This document shows positions 1 to 10,424 of a stretch of 64,000 nt of DNA, in pieces. How positions within the stretch are numbered: the stretch's first letter is position 1; every line of letters begins with the position of its first letter. The notes beneath the pieces were generated by a model that saw only the letters and a program-made list of their open reading frames with translations, ran no database searches and was not told where the DNA came from. The stretch covers positions 3,162,001 to 3,226,000 of the forward strand of contig JACKLI010000001.1 in assembly GCA_024235995.1 (NCBI GenBank), in the 5' to 3' direction. A program made the position numbers and the translations under genes. Source of the stretch: Burkholderiaceae bacterium. GTDB lineage: Bacteria; Pseudomonadota; Gammaproteobacteria; Burkholderiales; Burkholderiaceae_C.

Positions 1-1041
1 CACGGCGGGCACGATCTCGCGGCCGATCAGCGAGCGGGCCTGGCCGCGCGCGGCGCTCTCGGGCGTGCGCCGCGAGGTGACGGCCACCACCAGCTGCAGC
101 GCGGGCTCGACGTGAATCCACTGCCCGCCGTAGCCGCTGGCCATGACGCTGCCCGCGCCCAGCCACCACAGGTAGCCGTAGGCCGTGGCCAGCGGCGGAC
201 CGCCCGCGCTGTGCCGCCGCGCCAGCTCCTGCATGTGGCCGCGCGGCACCAGCGCGCGGCCTTGCCACTGGCCCTCGGCCAGCACCAGCTCGCCCAGCCG
301 CGCCATCGCGGGCGTGGCAAGCGACAGGCCGATGGCGCCCAGCGCGTGGCCCTGCGCGCCGCGCCGCCAGTCGAAGCGCTCGATGCCCAGCGGCTGGAAC
401 AAGCGCCGGCGCGCATAGTCGGCCAGCGGCTCGCCCACCGCCTGGGCCAGCGCCAGCGCCAGCAGGTTGGCGGCGCCGTTGTCGTAGGCAAAGCGCGCGC
501 CGGGCTCGGCCACGAAGGGGCGGCGCGCCAGCCAGCGCAGGTCGTCGTCGCGGTCGCGCCGGGCCGTCTCGTCGGGCGGCCAGCCGGCGGTCATGGCGAG
601 CAGGTGGGCAAAGCGCAGGCGCTGCACGCGCGCGTCGGCGCCCAGGCGCAGCAGGGCCGGCAGGCGCAGCGCCACCAGCTCGTCGGGCCCGCGCACGTGG
701 CCGTCGGCCATGGCCTGGCCGAACAGCAGGGCCAGCACGCTCTTGGTGACGGACTGCACGTCGTGCAGGCTGTCGGCGCTCAAGCCTGGGCGATAGAACT
801 CGAAGGACCGATGGGCGCGATGCACCACCAGCGCGCTCTGCACGTCCGGCCATTGCGTCTGGATGCGCCCCTGCAGACCCGTGAAGGCGCGGTGGTGCAT
901 GGCGGCCAGCGGGACGGGTGCGGGCGGCCAGGTCACCGGGGTGCTGGATGGCGCAGGCGCATCCGGGCTTGCATCGCGCGCCCAGGCAGGCCGGGTCGCG
1001 GCCAGCACGGCCACCCCGAGCGCCGCCCGCCGCCGTGTCAT
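1..1041 (-). CDS. Serine hydrolase, class C beta-lactamase-like, 3' end cut by window edge
   Basis: The frame is open from an ATG at 1041 to the window edge, so the C-terminus is missing. Residues 1-21 look like a twin-arginine signal (RRR, then a hydrophobic stretch ending AWA), so export is likely. The serine-hydrolase motif S97-V-T-K100 and the second motif Y186-D-N188 are both visible, and a GYGGQ segment near the edge takes the place of the usual third motif. This fits the penicillin-binding-protein-like/esterase branch. The substrate cannot be told. It follows the DUF167 gene on the same strand, separated by a short repeat remnant. No good ribosome binding site is seen before 1041, so the start is moderately sure. 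Confidence 0.85.
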   Translation of the reverse strand, partial: MTRRRAALGVAVLAATRPAWARDASPDAPAPSSTPVTWPPAPVPLAAMHHRAFTGLQGRIQTQWPDVQSALVVHRAHRSFEFYRPGLSADSLHDVQSVTKSVLALLFGQAMADGHVRGPDELVALRLPALLRLGADARVQRLRFAHLLAMTAGWPPDETARRDRDDDLRWLARRPFVAEPGARFAYDNGAANLLALALAQAVGEPLADYARRRLFQPLGIERFDWRRGAQGHALGAIGLSLATPAMARLGELVLAEGQWQGRALVPRGHMQELARRHSAGGPPLATAYGYLWWLGAGSVMASGYGGQWIHVEPALQLVVAVTSRRTPESAARGQARSLIGREIVPAV

Positions 1042-1093
1042 GAAGCATGCAGATTTCAAGAAAAAATCACCGCCAGCCCGCATCGAGCATGCG

Positions 1094-1136
1094 CAATTAG
1101 CTTCTGTTTTGATAGCTATCGGGGTCACGGCGCACC
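1094..1136 (+). repeat. Dispersed repeat, family 1, partial copy A
   Basis: This intergenic copy carries two AGCT-containing arms (TTAGCTTC and GATAGCTATC) and then CGGCGC. It is a shortened member of the repeat found eight more times in the window (copies B to I). It lies between the DUF167 stop codon and the serine hydrolase start. Confidence 0.5.
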
Positions 1137-1144
1137 ACGGCACA

Positions 1145-1456
1145 TCAAGCGCCATCGTCCTTGCCGGCCGCCATCCAGCGTGCGACTTGCTCTTGCGCAG
1201 CCTGCAGGTCGGCGGGCGTGGCAAAACGCAGCGCCAGCCGTTTTTGCCGCCCCGACGCCCCATGCAGCAGTTCCACCTGGCTCATGGGCAGGCCGAACGT
1301 GCGCGCGGCCCATGCGATCAGCGTCGCGTTGGCCTTGCCATCCACCGGCGGCGCGGCCAGCCGCACGCGCAACGCATCGCCGTAGGCGCCCGCGGCCTCG
1401 GTGCGCTTGGCGCCGGGCGTGGCGTGGATGGCCAGGCGCAGCTCGAAGGCCGTCAC
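1145..1456 (-). CDS. DUF167 (YggU family) protein
   Basis: A protein of 103 residues with the compact alpha/beta pattern of the DUF167/YggU family, including the family segment APPVDGKAN and the following helix. The molecular function of the family is not established. The start is a GTG at 1456, only 8 bases after the pccA stop codon, so it is probably translated from the same message as the carboxylase. No ATG in this frame gives a full-length domain. The family assignment is firm on sequence pattern; the role is unknown. Confidence 0.85.
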   Translation of the reverse strand: MTAFELRLAIHATPGAKRTEAAGAYGDALRVRLAAPPVDGKANATLIAWAARTFGLPMSQVELLHGASGRQKRLALRFATPADLQAAQEQVARWMAAGKDDGA

Positions 1457-1464
1457 GCTGGCTG

Positions 1465-3525
<2,061 letters not shown>

Positions 3526-3571
3526 GGTTGAACTCGAAAAATGAAATGGACGGCGTGCCATCGCACACCGG

Positions 3572-3865
3572 CTAGTCACGCAGCAAGTGGATCAGGCGCC
3601 GGCCGAGATGGAGCCCGACGGGAATCACGGCGATCGCAAAGCTCCAGCCGAATGGCAGATCGAACCCGAAAAGAAGGGTGAAAAACAGCGCGGCGCCCAC
3701 CAGGCCCCACACCATGGTGGTCACGACGTCGAAGTAAGCCCCCTCGGCGACGTCGTCCTGCAGTGGCCGCTGCGGGCGCCCTTCGCGCCCGCGCCGCTCC
3801 CGCCGCAACCACGTGAAGAACAGCACGTCGGCCACCGTCTCCAACAGGGAAAGCAGGAAGTTCAT
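3572..3865 (-). CDS. Small two-segment membrane protein inside the propionyl-CoA operon
   Basis: A 97-residue protein between pccB and pccA on the same strand, 15 bases after the pccB stop and 46 bases before the pccA start. Residues 1-20 are hydrophobic, 21-45 are strongly charged (RRERRGREGR), and about residues 47-90 hold two hydrophobic segments (VWGLVGAALFFTLLFGF and FGWSFAIAVIPVGLHLG). I recognise no named domain. Its position suggests co-expression with the carboxylase, but a link to propionate metabolism is only inference. It could equally be a passenger. Confidence 0.75.
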   Translation of the reverse strand: MNFLLSLLETVADVLFFTWLRRERRGREGRPQRPLQDDVAEGAYFDVVTTMVWGLVGAALFFTLLFGFDLPFGWSFAIAVIPVGLHLGRRLIHLLRD

Positions 3866-3880
3866 CGCCGCATCGCCTCA

Positions 3881-5413
3881 TCAGAGCGGAATGTTGTCGT
3901 GCTTGCGCCACGGGTTTTCCAGCTTCTTGTCCTTCAGCATCGCCAGGCTGCGGCAGATGCGCTGGCGCGTCTCGTGCGGCAGGATCACGTCGTCGATGTA
4001 GCCGCGCGCGCCGGCCACGAAGGGGTTGGCAAAGCGCGCTTTGTACTCGGCCTCGCGCGCGGCCAGTTTTTCGGGATCCTTCTTCTCCTCGCGGAAGATG
4101 ATCTCCACCGCGCCCTTGGCGCCCATCACCGCGATCTCGGCGTTGGGCCAGGCCAGGTTGACGTCGCCGCGCAGGTGCTTGGAGCTCATCACGTCGTAGG
4201 CGCCGCCGTAGGCCTTGCGCGTGATGACGGTGATCTTGGGCACCGTGCATTCGGCGTAGGCAAACAGCAGCTTGGCACCGTGCTTGATGATGCCGCCGTA
4301 TTCCTGGCTGGTGCCGGGCATGAAGCCGGGCACGTCGACGAAGGTCAGGATGGGGATGTTGAAGGCATCGCAAAAACGCACGAAGCGCGCGGCCTTGATG
4401 CTGCTCTTGATGTCCAGGCAGCCGGCCAGCACCAGCGGCTGGTTGGCGACGATGCCGACCACGTGGCCGTCCATGCGCGCAAAGCCGATGACGATGTTGG
4501 CGGCGTAGTCGGGCTGCAGCTCGAAGAACTCGCCGTCGTCCACCGTCTTGACGATGGCTTCCTTGATGTCGTAGGGCAGGTTCGGGTTCTCCGGCACCAG
4601 GGTGTCCAGGCTCAGGTCGGCGCGGTCCACCGCGTCCTGGGTGGGGCGATGCGGCGCCTTCTCGCGGTTGCTGGCGGGGATGTAGTTGAACAGGCGGCGC
4701 AGCATCAGCAGCGCCTCGACGTCGTTGTCGAAGGCCAGGTCGGCCACGCCGCTCCTGGTGGTGTGCGTGAGCGCGCCGCCCAGCTCCTCGGCCGTCACGC
4801 TCTCGTGCGTCACGGTCTTGACCACCTCGGGGCCGGTGACGAACATGTAAGAGCTGTCCTTGACCATGAAGATGAAGTCCGTCATGGCCGGGCTGTACAC
4901 CGCGCCGCCGGCGCAGGGGCCCATGATCATGCTGATCTGCGGCACCACGCCCGAGGCCATCACGTTGCGCTGGAACACCTCGGCGTAGCCGCCCAGGCTG
5001 GCCACGCCCTCCTGGATGCGCGCGCCGCCCGAGTCGTTCAGGCCGATCACCGGCGCGCCCACCTTCATGGCCTGGTCCATCACCTTGCAGATCTTCTCGG
5101 CGTGGGCCTCGCTGAGCGCGCCGCCGAACACCGTGAAGTCCTGGCTGAAGACGAACACCAGGCGGCCGTTGATGGTGCCGTAGCCGGTGACCACGCCGTC
5201 GCCGGGAATGTGCGTGGCGTCCATGCCGAAGTCCGCGCAGCGGTGCTCGACGAACATGTCCCATTCCTCGAAGCTGCCCACGTCCAGCAGCACCTCGATG
5301 CGCTCGCGCGCGGTGAGCTTGCCCTTGGCGTGCTGCGCATCGATGCGCTTTTGCCCGCCGCCCAGGCGGGCCGCGGCGCGTTTGCTTTCCAGTTGTTCAA
5401 GGATGGTGTTCAT
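3881..5413 (-). CDS. pccB: Propionyl-CoA carboxylase, carboxyltransferase beta subunit
   Basis: A 510-residue carboxyltransferase of the crotonase fold, of normal PccB length. The two oxyanion-hole regions are visible: GGARIQEGVASLGGY in the N-terminal half, and the CDAFNIPILTFVDVPGF to YGGIIKHGAKLL stretch in the C-terminal half. It moves the carboxyl group from biotin on PccA to propionyl-CoA, giving (S)-methylmalonyl-CoA. The start at 5413 is preceded by AAAGAG at a suitable distance; an ATG five codons upstream is not. It sits between meaB and the small membrane gene. Confidence 0.93.
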   Translation of the reverse strand: MNTILEQLESKRAAARLGGGQKRIDAQHAKGKLTARERIEVLLDVGSFEEWDMFVEHRCADFGMDATHIPGDGVVTGYGTINGRLVFVFSQDFTVFGGALSEAHAEKICKVMDQAMKVGAPVIGLNDSGGARIQEGVASLGGYAEVFQRNVMASGVVPQISMIMGPCAGGAVYSPAMTDFIFMVKDSSYMFVTGPEVVKTVTHESVTAEELGGALTHTTRSGVADLAFDNDVEALLMLRRLFNYIPASNREKAPHRPTQDAVDRADLSLDTLVPENPNLPYDIKEAIVKTVDDGEFFELQPDYAANIVIGFARMDGHVVGIVANQPLVLAGCLDIKSSIKAARFVRFCDAFNIPILTFVDVPGFMPGTSQEYGGIIKHGAKLLFAYAECTVPKITVITRKAYGGAYDVMSSKHLRGDVNLAWPNAEIAVMGAKGAVEIIFREEKKDPEKLAAREAEYKARFANPFVAGARGYIDDVILPHETRQRICRSLAMLKDKKLENPWRKHDNIPL

Positions 5414-5434
5414 GTTGGCTCTTTGCAAAAAAAA

Positions 5435-6490
5435 TCACTCACATGGGGTGGCGGCCAAGCCGGCCGTGGCCAGCAGCTGGCGCGCGGCGGTGGATGGCGG
5501 CAGCAGCCCCCGTGTCACCTGCTCGGTCACGGCAGCCAGGCTGGCGCGCACGGCAGGGTGCCGGTGGAAGGCGGCCTTCAGGCCCGACTCGATCAGCGCC
5601 CACATCCACGCCCGCGCCTGCTGCTGGCGGCGCGCGGCCAGCTTGCCGTTGGCGGTCTGAAGGTCGCGAAAGCGCGTCACGCAATGCCAGAATTCTTCCA
5701 GCCCCTCGCCCTTCAGTCCACTGATGCGGATCACCTCGGGGTGCCACTGCCGCGCGTCGTGCAGCATGTGCTCGGGGTTGCCCTGCTGGCCCAGCAGGCG
5801 CAGGGCCGACTTGATCTGCGCCTGCGCGCGGATGGCGGCGGCGGGCTCGATGTCGGCCTTGTTGATCACCACCAGGTCGGCCAGCTCCATCACGCCCTTC
5901 TTGATGGCCTGCAGGTCGTCGCCGGCGTTGGGCAGCTGCAGCAGCACGAACATGTCGGTCATGCCGCTGACCGCCGTCTCGCTCTGCCCCACGCCCACGG
6001 TCTCGACCAGCACCACGTCGTAGCCGGCGGCCTCGCACACCAGCATGGCCTCGCGCGTCTTCTCGGCCACCCCGCCCAGCGTGCCGCTGCTGGGGCTGGG
6101 GCGGATGTAGGCTTGCTCCAGCACCGACAAGCGCTCCATGCGCGTCTTGTCGCCCAAGATGGAGCCGCCCGACACGGTGGACGACGGGTCGATGGCCAGC
6201 ACCGCCACGCGGTGGCCGCGCGCGATCAGGTCAACCCCCAGCGCTTCGATGAAGGTGCTCTTGCCCACCCCCGGCACGCCGCTGATGCCCAGCCGCAGCG
6301 ACTGGCCGGTGTGCGGCAGCAGCGCCGTCAGCAGCGCATCGGCCTGCGCGCGGTGGTCGGCGCGGGTCGATTCGAGCAGGGTGATGGCCTTGGCGATGGC
6401 GCGGCGCCGGGCCATGGGCGCGCCATGCAGCACGGCGTCGACCAGGCGCGAGTCGGCCATGTCCGTCACCCCGTTCGGCAGGCGATTCAT
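5435..6490 (-). CDS. meaB: Methylmalonyl-CoA mutase-associated GTPase MeaB (ArgK family)
   Basis: A 351-residue G3E-family P-loop GTPase. The Walker A is GVPGVGKST at residues 71-79; IDPSS, VETVGVGQSE and the base-recognition motif NKAD follow in order. MeaB proteins guard loading of adenosylcobalamin into the mutase and help reactivate it. The ATG at 6490 overlaps the mcm stop codon in an ATGA, a sign of translational coupling with mcm. A second in-frame ATG ten codons in (MADSRLV) is possible. Downstream lies pccB. The assignment is strong because family and partner gene agree. Confidence 0.93.
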   Translation of the reverse strand: MNRLPNGVTDMADSRLVDAVLHGAPMARRRAIAKAITLLESTRADHRAQADALLTALLPHTGQSLRLGISGVPGVGKSTFIEALGVDLIARGHRVAVLAIDPSSTVSGGSILGDKTRMERLSVLEQAYIRPSPSSGTLGGVAEKTREAMLVCEAAGYDVVLVETVGVGQSETAVSGMTDMFVLLQLPNAGDDLQAIKKGVMELADLVVINKADIEPAAAIRAQAQIKSALRLLGQQGNPEHMLHDARQWHPEVIRISGLKGEGLEEFWHCVTRFRDLQTANGKLAARRQQQARAWMWALIESGLKAAFHRHPAVRASLAAVTEQVTRGLLPPSTAARQLLATAGLAATPCE

Positions 6491-8646
6491 GCCCGGTGGG
6501 CCTTCCGGATCTGCTCCAGCACGTCCTTGGCGCTGGCCGGGACCGGCGTACCGGGCCCGTAGATGCCCTTGACGCCGGCTTCGTACAAAAAGTCGTAGTC
6601 CTGCCGGGGCACCACGCCGCCGACGAAGACCACGATGTCGTCGGCGCCCTGCTTTTTCAGCTCGGCGATGATGGCCGGCACCAGGGTCTTGTGGCCGGCG
6701 GCCAGGGTGCTCACGCCCACGGCGTGCACGTCGTTCTCGATCGCCTGGCGCGCGCATTCCTCGGGGGTCTGGAACAGGCTGCCGATGTCCACGTCGAAGC
6801 CCAGGTCGGCAAAGGCCGTGGCCACCACCTTGGCGCCGCGGTCGTGGCCGTCCTGGCCCAGCTTGGCGATCATCACGCGCGGACGGCGGCCCTCGGCCTC
6901 GGCAAAGGCGTCGATCTCGTGCTTGAGTTTTTCCCAGCCCTCGGCGCCGGCGTAGGCGGCGGCGTACACGCCGCTGACTTTCTGCGTGTCGGCGCGGTGC
7001 CGGCCAAAAATCTTTTCCATGGCATCGCTCACTTCGCCCACGGTGGCGCGGGCACGAATCGCGTCGATGGCGGCGGCCAGCAGGTTGCCCTGGCCGCTGG
7101 CAGCTATGTTTGTAATAGCTGCCAGCGCTTGCTGCACCCGGGCTGCATTGCGTTTTTGCTTGATGTCCTGCAGGCGCGCGATCTGCGAGTCGCGCACCTT
7201 CACGTTGTCCACCTCCAGGATGTCGATGGCGTCTTCCTGCGCCAGCTTGTATTTGTTGACGCCCACGATCACGTCCTGGCCCGAGTCGATGCGCGCCTGC
7301 TTCTCGGCCGCGGCGGCCTCGATCTTGAGCTTGGCCCAGCCGCTGTCCACCGCCTTGGTCATGCCGCCCATGGCGTCCACTTCCTCGATGATGGCCCAGG
7401 CAGCGTCGGCCATCTCCTGCGTCAGCTTTTCCATCAGGTAGCTGCCGGCCCAGGGATCGACCACGTTGGTGATGTGCGTCTCCTCCTGGATGATGAGCTG
7501 CGTGTTGCGCGCGATGCGGGCGGAAAACTCGGTGGGCAGCGCGATCGCCTCGTCGAAGCTGTTGGTGTGCAGGCTCTGCGTGCCGCCAAACACCGCCGCC
7601 ATGGCCTCGATGGTGGTGCGCACCACGTTGTTGTAGGGGTCCTGCTCGGTCAGGCTCCAGCCGCTGGTCTGGCAGTGCGTGCGCAGCATCAGGCTCTTGG
7701 GGTTCTTGGCGTCAAAGCCCTTCATGATGCGGCACCACAGCAGGCGCGCCGCGCGCATCTTGGCGATCTCCAGATAGAAGTTCATGCCGATCGCCCAGAA
7801 GAACGACAGGCGCCCGGCAAACGCATCCACGTCCATGCCCTTGGCCAGCGCGGTCTTGACGTATTCCTTGCCGTCGGCCAGGGTAAAGGCCAGCTCCAGT
7901 GCCTGCGTGGCGCCGGCCTCCTGCATGTGGTAGCCGCTGATGCTGATCGAGTTGAACTTCGGCATCTTCTGGGCCGTGTACTCGATGATGTCGCCGATGA
8001 TGCGCATGCTCGGCTCGGGCGGGTAGATGTAGGTGTTGCGGACCATGAACTCCTTGAGGATGTCGTTCTGGATCGTGCCCGCCAGCTGGTCCTGCGCCAC
8101 GCCCTGCTCCTCGGCCGCCACGATGTAGCCCGCCAGAATGGGCAGCACCGCGCCGTTCATCGTCATCGACACCGAGACCTTGTCCAGCGGAATGCCGTTG
8201 AACAGGATCTTCATGTCCTCCACGCTGTCGATGGCCACGCCCGCCTTGCCCACGTCGCCCGTCACGCGCGGATGGTCGCTGTCGTAGCCGCGGTGCGTGG
8301 CCAGGTCGAACGCCACCGACACGCCCTGCCCGCCGGCGGCCAGCGCCTTGCGGTAGAAGGCGTTGCTCTCCTCGGCGGTCGAAAAGCCGGCGTACTGGCG
8401 GATCGTCCACGGCCGCACCGCGTACATGGTGGCCTGCGGGCCGCGCACGAAGGGCTCGAAGCCCGGCAGCGTGTCGGCATAGGGCAGGCCCTGCACGTCG
8501 GCGGCGGTGTACAGCGGCTTGACGGCGATGCCGTCCGGCGTGTGCCAGTCCAGCGCCGCCACGTCGCCACCCGGCGCGGACTTGGCGGCGGCCTTGTTCC
8601 AGTCGGCCAGGGTGGAGGGTTTGAAGGCGGGTGCGTCGTGGCTCAT
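6487..8646 (-). CDS. mcm: Methylmalonyl-CoA mutase, single-chain form
   Basis: A 719-residue adenosylcobalamin-dependent mutase converting (R)-methylmalonyl-CoA to succinyl-CoA. The N-terminal TIM barrel carries the substrate-binding TMYAVRPWTIRQYAGFSTAEE stretch near residues 75-95. The C-terminal B12 domain has the base-off motif GQDGHDRG near residue 600 (the DxHxxG histidine is the lower cobalt ligand), then GVSTLAAGH and VVFVGGVVP. The length is typical of the homodimeric bacterial enzyme. The linker between the domains, about residues 493-517, is encoded by a copy of the family 1 repeat read in frame. It is the first gene of its operon and divergent from a GntR regulator. A racemase/epimerase gene is not seen here. 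Confidence 0.95.
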   Translation of the reverse strand: MSHDAPAFKPSTLADWNKAAAKSAPGGDVAALDWHTPDGIAVKPLYTAADVQGLPYADTLPGFEPFVRGPQATMYAVRPWTIRQYAGFSTAEESNAFYRKALAAGGQGVSVAFDLATHRGYDSDHPRVTGDVGKAGVAIDSVEDMKILFNGIPLDKVSVSMTMNGAVLPILAGYIVAAEEQGVAQDQLAGTIQNDILKEFMVRNTYIYPPEPSMRIIGDIIEYTAQKMPKFNSISISGYHMQEAGATQALELAFTLADGKEYVKTALAKGMDVDAFAGRLSFFWAIGMNFYLEIAKMRAARLLWCRIMKGFDAKNPKSLMLRTHCQTSGWSLTEQDPYNNVVRTTIEAMAAVFGGTQSLHTNSFDEAIALPTEFSARIARNTQLIIQEETHITNVVDPWAGSYLMEKLTQEMADAAWAIIEEVDAMGGMTKAVDSGWAKLKIEAAAAEKQARIDSGQDVIVGVNKYKLAQEDAIDILEVDNVKVRDSQIARLQDIKQKRNAARVQQALAAITNIAASGQGNLLAAAIDAIRARATVGEVSDAMEKIFGRHRADTQKVSGVYAAAYAGAEGWEKLKHEIDAFAEAEGRRPRVMIAKLGQDGHDRGAKVVATAFADLGFDVDIGSLFQTPEECARQAIENDVHAVGVSTLAAGHKTLVPAIIAELKKQGADDIVVFVGGVVPRQDYDFLYEAGVKGIYGPGTPVPASAKDVLEQIRKAHRA
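7096..7166 (+). repeat. Dispersed repeat, family 1, copy B, inside mcm
   Basis: A 12-base perfect inverted repeat (GCTGGCAGCTAT at 7096-7107, complement at 7115-7126) with a 7-base loop, then GCGCTTG, a GGGC segment and a TTTTTGCTTGATG tail. This follows the layout of the intergenic copies. It lies wholly within mcm, antisense to it, and encodes part of the linker between barrel and B12 domain without breaking the frame. Confidence 0.65.
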
Positions 8647-8724
8647 GGCGGTCTCGAAAGGGGTTCAGGAAGATGGCCCGTCCACGCCCGTCAACGACCC
8701 GGCTCGATGGCAGCCCACTCAATG

Positions 8725-8780
8725 CCGTAATTATTAATTCAAAATTCAGTTTTTGCACTAGAATCGCAAAAATATTTTTC
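8725..8780. promoter_or_regulatory. Divergent mcm/gntR control region with inverted repeat
   Basis: This is an AT-rich island in GC-rich surroundings. A perfect 7-base inverted repeat, TTTTTGC at 8750-8756 and GCAAAAA at 8766-8772, is separated by 9 bases that contain TAGAAT (8759-8764), a plausible -10 box for the regulator gene. On the other strand AATAAT (reverse of ATTATT near 8729-8734) could be a -10 box for mcm. I infer that the GntR protein binds the inverted repeat and controls both directions. Confidence 0.45.
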
Positions 8781-8792
8781 CCATCCCTGCCC

Positions 8793-9425
8793 GTGACCGC
8801 CACCCTCGCCCCCCGCGCCCTCTACGAAGAAGTGGCCGAGCGCCTGCGCCAGCGCATCTACGCGCGCCAGCTGGCGCCGGGCGAATGGATCGACGAGCTG
8901 AAGATCGCCGACGAGCTGGGCATCAGCCGCACGCCGCTGCGCGAGGCGCTGAAGGTGCTGGCCAGCGAGGGCCTGATCACCATGAAGCTGCGCCGCGGCG
9001 CCTACGTGACCGAGGCTTCGCCCAAGGACCTGGCCGACGTCTACCACCTGCTGTCGCTGCTGGAAGCCGACGCCACCCGCGCCGTGGCCCAGCACGCCAG
9101 CGACGCCGCGCTGGCCGAGCTGGGCGCCCTGCACCAGGAGCTGGAAGACGCCATCGACGACACGGCGCGCTTTTTCGCCCTCAACGAAGCCTTTCACCTG
9201 CGCCTGCTGGAGTTGGCCGACAACCGCTGGCGCCTGCAGGTGGTGCAGGATTTGCGCAAGGTGATGAAGCTGCACCGCCAGCACTCGCTGCAAAAATCCG
9301 GACGCCCCAGGCAGGCGTTGCTGGAGCACCGCACCCTGATGGCCGCGCTGACAGCACGCGACGGCGAGCGCGCGGCGCGGTGCATGCGCCAGCATTTCGA
9401 GGGCGGCCTGGAAGCGGCCAGTTGA
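8793..9425 (+). CDS. GntR-family regulator, FadR/FCD subfamily
   Basis: A 210-residue protein with an N-terminal winged helix-turn-helix (residues about 8-72, with the segment ADELGISRTPLREALKVL) and a helical FCD ligand domain containing the histidine/aspartate residues that in this subfamily often bind a metal or carboxylate (HQELEDAID, NEAFHLRLL, HRTLMAAL). A GTG start at 8793 gives the normal N-terminus; no closer ATG fits. It is divergent from mcm, so I infer it regulates the propionyl/methylmalonyl-CoA operon. The effector is unknown. Confidence 0.9.
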   Translation: MTATLAPRALYEEVAERLRQRIYARQLAPGEWIDELKIADELGISRTPLREALKVLASEGLITMKLRRGAYVTEASPKDLADVYHLLSLLEADATRAVAQHASDAALAELGALHQELEDAIDDTARFFALNEAFHLRLLELADNRWRLQVVQDLRKVMKLHRQHSLQKSGRPRQALLEHRTLMAALTARDGERAARCMRQHFEGGLEAAS

Positions 9426-9443
9426 AGGGCACGCCCCCATCGG

Positions 9444-9500
9444 CGATTAGCTCTATGATTGATAGCTGACGGCGCTTGTTTCTTGCGGGCCAGCGGCCCA
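9444..9500 (+). repeat. Dispersed repeat, family 1, copy C
   Basis: This intergenic copy holds AGCTCTATGATTGATAGCT (a loosely paired stem-loop), then GACGGCGCTTG and a GGGCCAGCGGCCCA hairpin-like segment. It fills most of the 82-base gap between the GntR gene and the M23 peptidase gene. Confidence 0.65.
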
Positions 9501-9507
9501 TTGGATC

Positions 9508-10368
9508 ATGAATCACGACACCCCGAAGCCATCCCGTACCACGCGCCGCGGCCTGCTTGCCGCCGCCGGCCTGGCCTGCGTCGTGCCGGCCTGGGCGCGC
9601 TCGGCCGACGACGGGCCCTGGCCCCGCGACGAGCGCGTGCCCGGCGGCGTGGCGCGCATCGCCCTGGGCCCCGCGCCCGAGCGCCCGCAGGCCTTCGAGG
9701 GCGAGGTGCCATTGCTGGTGGTGGGCGACATGATCGCGTGGACGGCGCTGGTCGGCATCGCGCTGGCCGCCCGGCCGGGCCCACAATCCATCCGCGTGCG
9801 CCAGGGCGATGCCGTGCACGAGCTGGCCTACACCATCGTGCCCAAGCGCTACGCCGAGCAGCACCTGAAGGTGGCGCCCCGCACGGTGGACCTGTCGCCC
9901 GAAGACCTGGCGCGCTACGAGCGCGAGCGCAAGCACCAGGAAGGCGTGATCGCCACCCTGAGCGCCACGCCCCAGGGCCGCCTGGCCATGCGCCCGCCCG
10001 TGCCCGGCAAGCGGTCGGATTCGTTCGGCAAGCGGCGCTTCTTCAACGGCCAGCCGCGCAACCCGCACAGCGGCATGGACATCGCCGCCGCCAGCGGCAC
10101 GCCCGTGGTGGCGCCGCTGGCCGGCACGGTGGTCGACACGGGCGACTACTTCTTCAACGGCAACACCGTGTGGCTGGACCACGGCGGCGGCCTGCTGTCG
10201 ATGATGTGCCACCTGAGCCGGATCGACGCCGCGGTGGGCACGCAGCTGGCGGCGGGCGAGCCCCTGGGGCGCGTGGGCGCCACCGGCCGCGTCACCGGGC
10301 CGCACCTGCACTGGGGCGTGGTGCTCAACCGCGCCTCGGTCGATCCGGCGCTGTTCCTGGACGTCTGA
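9508..10368 (+). CDS. Secreted M23-family metallopeptidase
   Basis: A 286-residue protein with a twin-arginine-like signal (TTRRGLLAAAGLACVVPAWA) at residues 11-30, so it should act in the periplasm. The middle part is an all-beta region without a name I can give. The C-terminal LytM/M23 domain shows the zinc motif HSGMD near residues 188-192 and HLHWG near 266-270. M23 enzymes cut peptide bridges in peptidoglycan. With both zinc motifs intact it is probably an active endopeptidase. The ATG at 9508 directly follows repeat copy C; the next gene is 56 bases downstream on the same strand. Confidence 0.88.
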   Translation: MNHDTPKPSRTTRRGLLAAAGLACVVPAWARSADDGPWPRDERVPGGVARIALGPAPERPQAFEGEVPLLVVGDMIAWTALVGIALAARPGPQSIRVRQGDAVHELAYTIVPKRYAEQHLKVAPRTVDLSPEDLARYERERKHQEGVIATLSATPQGRLAMRPPVPGKRSDSFGKRRFFNGQPRNPHSGMDIAAASGTPVVAPLAGTVVDTGDYFFNGNTVWLDHGGGLLSMMCHLSRIDAAVGTQLAAGEPLGRVGATGRVTGPHLHWGVVLNRASVDPALFLDV

Positions 10369-10424
10369 TTCGCGTTTGCGCGGGTTGACAGGGCGCGGCG
10401 CACCGGCAAGCATGGCCCGTCGCC

